Shown here in pieces: positions 1-5,845 of a stretch of 5,845 bases of DNA. The DNA is from Actinomycetota bacterium. Lineage in GTDB: Bacteria; Actinomycetota; Acidimicrobiia; Spongiisociales; ZC4RG35. Positions within the stretch are counted from its first letter, which is position 1. Each line of letters starts with the position of its first letter. A program made the translations under genes and the position numbers. Under the pieces are notes generated by a model, which did not search any database, was not told the DNA's origin, and saw only the letters and a list, made by a program, of their open reading frames with translations. The stretch is taken from contig JAHWLC010000076.1 of the NCBI GenBank assembly GCA_019347585.1, positions 1-5,845 on the forward strand, in the 5' to 3' direction.

Positions 1-170
1 GCCAGGACCTCGTAGGCCTCGGCAGCCGCCCGGAAGCGGCTCTCCGCCTCGGGATCACCCGGGTTCGCGTCGGGATGGGTCTCACGGGCGATCCTGCGAA
101 ACGCCTTCTTGATCTCCTCGGTGCCGGCGTCGCGCCCCACGCCGAGCGTCTGGTAGTAGTCCCGGGCCAT
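1..170 (-). CDS. dnaJ: Chaperone protein DnaJ, N-terminal J domain (partial, runs off left edge)
   Basis: Only the first 56 codons are in the window. They encode a J domain, which docks on DnaK and stimulates its ATPase so that unfolded substrates are captured. The protein opens [11 protein letters not shown], the typical DnaJ start. The catalytic HPD tripeptide is at residues 32-34, in the loop between the basic helix II ([10 protein letters not shown]) and helix III ([14 protein letters not shown]). The Gly/Phe, zinc-finger and substrate-binding domains would lie beyond the edge, so a full DnaJ cannot be told from a shorter J protein by sequence alone. Position directly after hrcA argues for a full-length DnaJ, as in the actinobacterial hrcA-dnaJ2 pair. 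The ATG is 1 nt after the hrcA stop (TGACATG), and an AGGA Shine-Dalgarno sits 5 nt upstream inside the last hrcA codons, so the start is well supported and translation is probably coupled. Confidence 0.93.
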   Translation of the reverse strand, partial: MARDYYQTLGVGRDAGTEEIKKAFRRIARETHPDANPGDPEAESRFRAAAEAYEVL

Positions 171-171
171 G

Positions 172-1173
172 TCAGTCCTGCTGCTGGCCGATCCGCTCTT
201 CCAGCTCCCGGGTGATCTCCTCGACCGCCGAGATCGCCATCCGGTAGTTCATGCGCATCGGCCCGATCACTCCCACCGAGCCGGACTCGCCACTCGCGTC
301 ATAGCTCTTGGATACCACGGCGAGATCGAGATCCCCCTCGTCCAACTCGCTGCCGAGCTGGATGGAAGTGCCCGGGGCCGCGGCCAGGAGTTTTATCACC
401 TCGGCCTCCCTCTCCATGATCTCCAGGATGCGCTGCATCGACGAAAGGTCCTCCCAGAGGGCAGCCATCCGCCCGGCACCGGCCACGAACATCTCGGTCC
501 CCCCGGTGGAAGCGAGGTGGAGGCAATCGACGATGGTGAGGGCGGTCTCCCGGACCGGATCGTCCACCCCCGACAGTTGCTCGGCGGGCGGCTCGACGTC
601 GGCTCCCAGCTCGTCGCCCACGACGGAGGCCGCCAGCAGCTCCCGGGCATCGTCGACTTCCTGCGGGGTGATCGGGACCCGGACCCGCCCCCGCTGCTGG
701 ACCACTCGCCCCCCCTCCGTCACCACGATCACCAAGATCTGATCGGTGCCGATCTGGACGGTGTGCAGGGCGCGGACCCTGTCGTGTGCCACCCCGGGGG
801 CGATCACCACAGAGGGGAGATCGGTGATCTCGGCTAGGAGGTCGGAGGTCGCCTTGAACAGCTTGCTCATCTCCAGATGGACCTCACCGAACAGATTGGC
901 CACCTTCACCTGGGCGTTCTGCCGGAGACGGCGGGGGCCGAGATGGTCCACGTAGTAGCGGTAGGCCGCTGCGGTGGGCACCCGCCCCGCCGAGGTGTGA
1001 GGCTGGACGACGAGACCGTCCTCCTCCAGGGCGGCGAGGTCGTTGCGCACGGTGGCGGCCGAGACCGACAGCCGGGCATGGGCCACGATGGCGCGAGAGC
1101 TGACCGGCTCCCCGGTCTTGATGTGCTCTTCGACCAGGGCCCGCAGCACCTCGGAGCGTCTGTCCTCAAGCAT
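172..1173 (-). CDS. hrcA: Heat-inducible transcription repressor HrcA
   Basis: A 333-residue repressor of class I heat-shock genes. In known systems HrcA binds the CIRCE inverted repeat and needs GroEL to fold, which links repression to chaperone supply. Residues 1-75 form the winged helix-turn-helix ([20 protein letters not shown], then [18 protein letters not shown]). The family signature HTSAGRVPT is at 59-67, followed by RYYVD at 72-76. The GAF-like central and C-terminal region ends with the HrcA hallmark [10 protein letters not shown] at 301-310. Length is normal for the family. The start matches the usual HrcA N-terminus, and its ATG overlaps the hemW stop by 8 nt. No Shine-Dalgarno is visible before it, so re-initiation after hemW is the likely way it is translated. 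No CIRCE operator (TTAGCACTC-N9-GAGTGCTAA) was seen here, so autoregulation is not supported and its targets are probably elsewhere, for example groESL. Confidence 0.97.
   Translation of the reverse strand: MLEDRRSEVLRALVEEHIKTGEPVSSRAIVAHARLSVSAATVRNDLAALEEDGLVVQPHTSAGRVPTAAAYRYYVDHLGPRRLRQNAQVKVANLFGEVHLEMSKLFKATSDLLAEITDLPSVVIAPGVAHDRVRALHTVQIGTDQILVIVVTEGGRVVQQRGRVRVPITPQEVDDARELLAASVVGDELGADVEPPAEQLSGVDDPVRETALTIVDCLHLASTGGTEMFVAGAGRMAALWEDLSSMQRILEIMEREAEVIKLLAAAPGTSIQLGSELDEGDLDLAVVSKSYDASGESGSVGVIGPMRMNYRMAISAVEEITRELEERIGQQQD
176..179 (-). promoter_or_regulatory. Ribosome binding site of dnaJ within hrcA 3' end
   Basis: AGGA on the minus strand, 5 nt before the dnaJ ATG, is read inside the final hrcA codons (CAG GAC TGA). 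It supports the start at 170 and suggests that ribosomes finishing hrcA can begin dnaJ. Confidence 0.6.
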
Positions 1174-2349
1174 CTAGGGAAACAGTATCGGCACTAGCGG
1201 CGTTTTCCCGCACCTCGGGGTCGGCGAGACCCAGGACCGCCCTCATCGCCTCGTCTCCGAGCAGCGGCTTCGCCACCCTGAGCCGGCCCTCCCTCACCTC
1301 GATGACCCCGGCCTGTGACAGCCTCTCCCCTTCGGGGGCGGCGAGGAGTGCGACCCCACCCGAGCCCGGGACCACGCCGACGGTGCGGCGTAGCCCCACG
1401 AAAAGTCGCTCGATCTCCGATGCCCAGCCCGACGCCGTCTCCTCGCCGACACGCGGGGTCTCGCCACGCTCCACCGCCTCGATGTAGGCGTCGATCCGGC
1501 GAAGGTTGCGGAACCGGACCCCGCCACGATGCCCGTGGGCGCCGTTGCCGAAGGCGAGATACTCGCCCTGGGCCCAGACCGTGAGGTTGTATCGGCACTC
1601 GTGGCCGGGGCGGGCCCAGTTCGAGGTCTCGTAGCGACCGTAACCGGCGGCACCGAGACGCCGATCGGCCAGCTGGTATGCCCGGGCCTGGACGTCGGGG
1701 TCCGGGGCAGGCGCCCCGTTGCCCACTGCTCTCCCCAGCGGCGTGCCCCGTTCCACGGTGAGGGCGTAGCAGGAGACATGATCGGGCTCGAGTGCCACCG
1801 TCCGCTCCACCGTGTGCTGCCACGAGTCGAGCGACTCGCCGGGGGTCCCGAAGATCAGGTCGAGGCTCACCGATGTGAACCCGCTTCGGCGAGCATGGAG
1901 GACCGCATGCTCGATCTGTGCGGCATCGTGGCGTCTCCCCAGCCGGCTCAGTACCGGCGCCGAGAACGACTGAGCGCCGAAAGAGACCCGGTTGAACCCT
2001 ATGGCACGGAGGGTGCGGGCGAAGTTGGGCCCGAAGTCCTCCGGGTTCGCCTCCAGGCTTACTTCGGCGTCGCCGGCGATTCCATGACGTCTCTCCACGG
2101 CGTCGAGGACCATGGCCAGCAGGCCGGGGTCGAGCCGGCTGGGGGTGCCGCCTCCCACGTAGAGGGCCTGCACCGGTCGCCACGGCTCGGAGCCCATGAT
2201 CTCGGCGCACAACGCCGCCACGTAGCGCTCGGTGAGGTCGTCCCTTCCCGCCACCACGGCGAAATCGCAGTAGGGGCAGACCGCCGAGCAGAAGGGGATG
2301 TGGACGTAGGCCGCGGCGTGATTGGCGAAGGCGTCGGCTGTTTCCGGGG

Positions 2350-2353
<4 letters not shown>
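1166..2353 (-). CDS. hemW: Radical SAM heme chaperone HemW
   Basis: A 395-residue radical-SAM protein of the HemW family. The family is often mislabelled oxygen-independent coproporphyrinogen III oxidase (HemN), but studied members bind heme and pass it to apoproteins. The [4Fe-4S]/SAM motif CxxxCxxC is C22, C26, C29 within [16 protein letters not shown]. It lacks the further cysteine two residues on that is typical of HemN, which favours HemW. Other family blocks are [10 protein letters not shown] (65-74, SAM binding), EANPED (101-106), RVSFGAQSF (122-130), [10 protein letters not shown] (165-174), [11 protein letters not shown] (238-248) and GNGAHGH (269-275), followed by a HemN_C-like C-terminal domain. 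One odd point: where HemW proteins usually read HNxxYW, this one reads YNLTVW (255-260). The start overlaps the lepA stop as ATGA, with GAGGAG 2 nt before the ATG. Confidence is high for the family, lower for heme binding in this variant. Confidence 0.93.
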
Positions 2354-4158
<1,805 letters not shown>

Positions 4159-4170
4159 GAGACGGGAGAT

Positions 4171-4200
4171 GGGGCCATTGTACCTTCGCTGGGGCCACTG
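4171..4200. repeat. Direct repeat GGGGCCAYTG x2 at 20-bp interval
   Basis: GGGGCCATTG at 4171-4180 and GGGGCCACTG at 4191-4200 are the same 10-mer with one difference, placed exactly 20 bp apart, about two helical turns. One copy overlaps the lepA -10 and the other lies in its spacer, which is where an operator would act. No known regulator can be named from the motif. Confidence 0.55.
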
Positions 4201-4206
4201 CTAGCC
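4171..4206 (-). promoter_or_regulatory. Putative promoter of the lepA-hemW-hrcA-dnaJ operon
   Basis: Read on the minus strand, a good -10 hexamer TACAAT lies at 4182-4177. Sixteen nucleotides upstream is a weak -35 candidate, CTAGCA (4204-4199), with three of six matches to TTGACA. Transcription would begin near 4170, giving lepA a leader of about 12 nt without a Shine-Dalgarno. The hexamer is the only strong -10 in the gap. The start site itself is inference. Confidence 0.5.
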
Positions 4207-4207
4207 T
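4178..4207 (+). promoter_or_regulatory. Possible promoter of rpsT, overlapping the lepA promoter
   Basis: On the plus strand TTGTAC (4178-4183) could be a -35 element, with TAGCCT (4202-4207) as a TAnnnT-type -10 after an 18-nt spacer. The -35 would share bases with the lepA -10, and the palindrome GCTAGC at 4200-4205 would serve both directions. Transcription from here would give a leader of about 70 nt. The match is modest, and a start further downstream cannot be excluded. Confidence 0.3.
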
Positions 4208-4218
4208 TGCCCCTCGGC

Positions 4219-4280
4219 GCCCGACACCGGCTCGGGCACCGAGCACCCAACCACCGATTGAGTTTTTCACGACCGAGCAC
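4219..4280 (+). promoter_or_regulatory. rpsT leader with mutually exclusive hairpins and a repeated ACCGAGCAC
   Basis: ACCGAGCAC occurs twice, at 4238-4246 and 4272-4280; the second copy holds the weak Shine-Dalgarno-like GAG of rpsT. GCTCGG (4230-4235) can pair with CCGAGC in the near copy (4239-4244, 3-nt loop) or in the far copy (4273-4278), which would cover the ribosome binding region. A third option is GCCCGA (4219-4224) with TCGGGC (4232-4237). These pairings share bases and exclude one another. The geometry is seen in the sequence; a regulatory role is inference. Confidence 0.35.
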
Positions 4281-4283
4281 TTC

Positions 4284-4535
4284 ATGGCGAACATCAAGTC
4301 ACAGATAAAGCGGAACCGTCAGAACGAGACGAAACGGCAGCGCAACAAGGCGATCATGAGCGAGCTGAGGACCAGCATCAAGAAGGTGGAGCAGGCCGCC
4401 GCCGCCGGCAAGCCCACCGACGAGCTGTATCGAGCCGCCCAGACGAAGATCGACCAGGCCTGCGCCAAGGGCGTCCTTCATCCCAACGCTGCATCCCGGC
4501 GCAAGTCACGTCTCGCCTCGGCCATCTCCGGCTAG
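4284..4535 (+). CDS. rpsT: Small ribosomal subunit protein bS20
   Basis: An 83-residue basic protein that binds 16S rRNA early in 30S assembly. The N-terminus MANIKSQIKRNRQNETKRQR is the S20 signature, followed by helices (NKAIMSELRTSIKKVEQAAA and DELYRAAQTKIDQACAKG) and the terminal HPNAASRRKSRLAS motif that contacts rRNA. Length is slightly below the common 85-90 residues, with a short tail. It is the only plus-strand gene in the window, divergent from lepA and convergent with holA. Ribosome binding seems weak: the only Shine-Dalgarno-like bases are GAG at 4275-4277, 6 nt before the ATG, and these lie in a repeat that could base-pair with the upstream leader. Autogenous translational control of S20 is known in E. 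coli; whether it occurs here is inference. Confidence 0.98.
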   Translation: MANIKSQIKRNRQNETKRQRNKAIMSELRTSIKKVEQAAAAGKPTDELYRAAQTKIDQACAKGVLHPNAASRRKSRLASAISG

Positions 4536-4552
4536 TCCCTTGCCATAGCAAC

Positions 4553-4574
4553 GGGTTTGCGCTCGGCGCACCCC
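4553..4574. terminator. Weak hairpin between convergent rpsT and holA, possible terminator
   Basis: GCGC (4559-4562) and GCGC (4566-4569) close a TCG loop. One T-A pair and, after a two-base bulge, a GGG/CCC pairing (4553-4555 with 4571-4573) extend the stem. It lies between the two stop codons, where a bidirectional terminator is expected. No T-run follows on either strand, so it is not a classical intrinsic terminator. Confidence 0.25.
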
Positions 4575-4598
4575 TGTGCACCCACCACGGGCCGTCGC

Positions 4599-5579
4599 TC
4601 AGCTGTACCAGCGGCACAGGGCGACGGTGAGCCGCTCCAGGGTGACCCGGTGCATGTCCTCGGGCTGGCTCTTCACCACACGGTCCGCCCTGACCAGCGC
4701 CTCCTGAGCGCTCCGTAGCGACGACTCCCGGACCCGCCCCCGCTGCGACCAGGTGCGCTCGAGTGACCAGGGCGGCCCGCCGCCCACCCACTCCACGAAG
4801 GTCTCCTTGTCCGGGGCGGCCGCCGCCAATCCTCTCTTCTTCAGGTCGCTCTCCAGGACCGCCAGATAGACCAACGGGTGCTCGTGGACCAAGAAGTCGG
4901 CGAGACGGCGGAGCGCGGTGCCCACGTCGCCTTTGTCTATGGCATCGGTGATCAGCCAGGTGGGCTCGTCGGGACGGTTCTTGAACCGGTCGTGGATGGT
5001 GTCGGCGGTGATCCGGGACCCCACCTCGGCTAGCTGGTCGAGCGCCCTCGCCATCCCGGCGGTGTCGGTCCCGTAATGATCGAGCAGGGCCCGGGCGGCG
5101 TCCGTGGCGAAGTCGAGATCCCGAAGCTTCACCTGCTCATCGAGCCACCTGGCCGCCTCTCGCTGCTTCATCCTGGTGACGGTGACGATCTCCCCTCTGC
5201 CCGAAACGAGGGCCCGCAACGCCTTGGGCACGGTTCCCGCCCACAGGAACACCGCCTCTACCTGCGTCAGATCCGCGGTCTCCATCAGCTCGACCAGCGC
5301 GCCCAGCTCGGCCTTTCGCAGGTTCTGGGCGTCCACCAGCTCGAGACCCTGGGGCTCGCCGAACAGCGACCCGGACTGGAGCACCGGTATGGCCGGATCG
5401 AGCTCGGCGCGGAGGGCGCCGTCGCCTTCCTCCCCGGCTCCCCGCCCCGGGACGTCGATGCGGATCACCTCTGCGGGCGCCACCCCTCTCCTGGTGAAGT
5501 GGGCCGTCGCGGTGTCCAGCATCTTCTCCCGCTCCCCGGGTCCGGGGTCGTTCGGGCCCGCCACGATCAAAAGGGCCAT
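4599..5579 (-). CDS. holA: DNA polymerase III subunit delta
   Basis: A 326-residue protein assigned to HolA, the clamp-loader subunit that opens the beta sliding clamp. The match is by overall pattern; the family diverges strongly in sequence. Supporting blocks, numbered from the chosen start, are SLFGEPQGLELVDAQNLRKA (71-90), the AAA+ domain II helices (DFATDAARALLDHYGTDTAG, then ALDQLAEVGSRITADTIHD) and the domain III helical bundle, ending ESSLRSAQEALVRADRVVKS and VTLERLTVALCRWY. It has no Walker A motif, as expected for delta. The frame stays open upstream to an ATG at 5642, but MALLIVAGPND at 5579 is the better start: it fits the family N-terminus and avoids running back into the neighbouring gene. 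No strong Shine-Dalgarno lies next to it, so coupling to the gene 13 nt upstream is plausible. holA facing rpsT is a familiar actinobacterial arrangement. Confidence 0.88.
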   Translation of the reverse strand: MALLIVAGPNDPGPGEREKMLDTATAHFTRRGVAPAEVIRIDVPGRGAGEEGDGALRAELDPAIPVLQSGSLFGEPQGLELVDAQNLRKAELGALVELMETADLTQVEAVFLWAGTVPKALRALVSGRGEIVTVTRMKQREAARWLDEQVKLRDLDFATDAARALLDHYGTDTAGMARALDQLAEVGSRITADTIHDRFKNRPDEPTWLITDAIDKGDVGTALRRLADFLVHEHPLVYLAVLESDLKKRGLAAAAPDKETFVEWVGGGPPWSLERTWSQRGRVRESSLRSAQEALVRADRVVKSQPEDMHRVTLERLTVALCRWYS

Positions 5580-5592
5580 GGCGCCAACGTAG

Positions 5593-5845
5593 TCACCGGC
5601 TCCGACCGAAAAGCTCGACGAGGTCGCATGCCATCGCCACATCGTGCGCCCTGATGATGTCCGCCTCCTGTTCCAGGGCCAGGGCGATGAAGGCGGCGAC
5701 GCGATGGGCGTCCCGCTTCCGTGGTATCGGGATCAGCAGCGGGTGCCCCAGATCGTGGAGTCGCCGCGCCCCGGAGATCACCTGGAGCTGCATCCGGGTG
5801 TACGCCTCGTAATCACCCCGGTAGTTGAGGGCGATCCCGGGGTCG
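5593..5845 (-). CDS. Divergent dihydropteroate synthase-like (FolP family) protein, C-terminal part
   Basis: The frame is open to the right edge, so only the last 83 residues are visible; an internal Met at 5793 is not the start. The fragment begins DPGIALNYRG, resembling the DPGIGFGK segment of dihydropteroate synthase, and ends near ADIIRAHDV (61-69), which matches the conserved C-terminal (A/G)xIxRxHDV block whose Arg and His bind the pyrophosphate of the pterin substrate. Between them PIPRK (39-43) takes the place of the SRK motif: Arg and Lys are kept, Ser is Pro. The stretch from that motif to RAHDV is about 12 residues shorter than in E. coli FolP, and the GFGK residues are missing. 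It could be a lineage-specific FolP that makes dihydropteroate from p-aminobenzoate, or a pterin-binding relative with another role. It ends 13 nt before holA and is probably co-transcribed with it. Confidence 0.7.
   Translation of the reverse strand, partial: DPGIALNYRGDYEAYTRMQLQVISGARRLHDLGHPLLIPIPRKRDAHRVAAFIALALEQEADIIRAHDVAMACDLVELFGRSR

Noticed and set aside
169..837. A 222-codon plus-strand open frame antisense to hrcA
   Set aside because: Rich in His, Arg, Asp and Pro, as expected for an antisense shadow, while hrcA has all its signatures.
1340..1355. GAGTGC half-site resembling one arm of CIRCE
   Set aside because: No matching second arm at the right spacing, and it lies inside the hemW coding sequence.
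4230..4270. Hairpin followed by TTTTT as an intrinsic terminator before rpsT
   Set aside because: The T-run (4263-4267) is about 20 nt beyond the stem and not adjacent, and there is no gene upstream on that strand to terminate.
5580..5642. A 21-residue N-terminal extension of holA from an ATG at 5642
   Set aside because: It would overlap the DHPS-like gene by about 50 nt and has no family similarity; the ATG at 5579 gives a typical HolA N-terminus.
5593..5793. A 66-residue free-standing small protein beginning at the Met at 5793
   Set aside because: The frame continues without a stop to the window edge and the upstream residues include the DHPS-like DPGI block, so this is an internal Met of a larger gene.

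Overview
The window is a dense, GC-rich bacterial chromosomal segment from a housekeeping region, most likely from an actinobacterium. The pointers are high GC, the gene order lepA-hemW-hrcA-dnaJ on one strand, and rpsT divergent from lepA and facing holA. That order is familiar from Actinomycetota, Mycobacterium included, although mycobacteria have extra genes between these. The exact class cannot be fixed from the sequence; an uncultured or Acidimicrobiia-like lineage is possible. I see no mobile element, CRISPR array, tRNA, rRNA or sign of recent transfer.

Layout. Positions 1-4158 hold a minus-strand operon transcribed right to left: lepA (EF4, translation GTPase), hemW (radical-SAM heme chaperone), hrcA (heat-shock repressor) and the first 56 codons of dnaJ, which runs off the left edge. 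The junctions are very tight: a 4-nt ATGA overlap for lepA/hemW, an 8-nt overlap for hemW/hrcA, and 1 nt between hrcA and dnaJ. Translational coupling is therefore likely. A 125-bp divergent intergenic region (4159-4283) carries probable back-to-back promoters, a 10-bp direct repeat at a 20-bp interval, and a leader for rpsT with competing hairpins. rpsT (ribosomal protein S20) is the only plus-strand gene. It converges on holA (DNA polymerase III delta subunit, minus strand) across 63 bp. Upstream of holA by 13 nt, and probably co-transcribed with it, is the 3' end of a divergent dihydropteroate-synthase-like gene entering from the right edge.

The genes fall into protein synthesis (lepA, rpsT), protein folding and stress control (hrcA, dnaJ), heme trafficking (hemW), replication (holA) and probably folate or pterin metabolism (the right-edge gene). 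No CIRCE operator for HrcA was seen here, so its targets are probably elsewhere.

Nothing here looks like a wholly new system. The points most worth a second look are the altered heme-binding-type motif in HemW, the loop-shortened DHPS-like C-terminus, and the regulatory architecture between lepA and rpsT.
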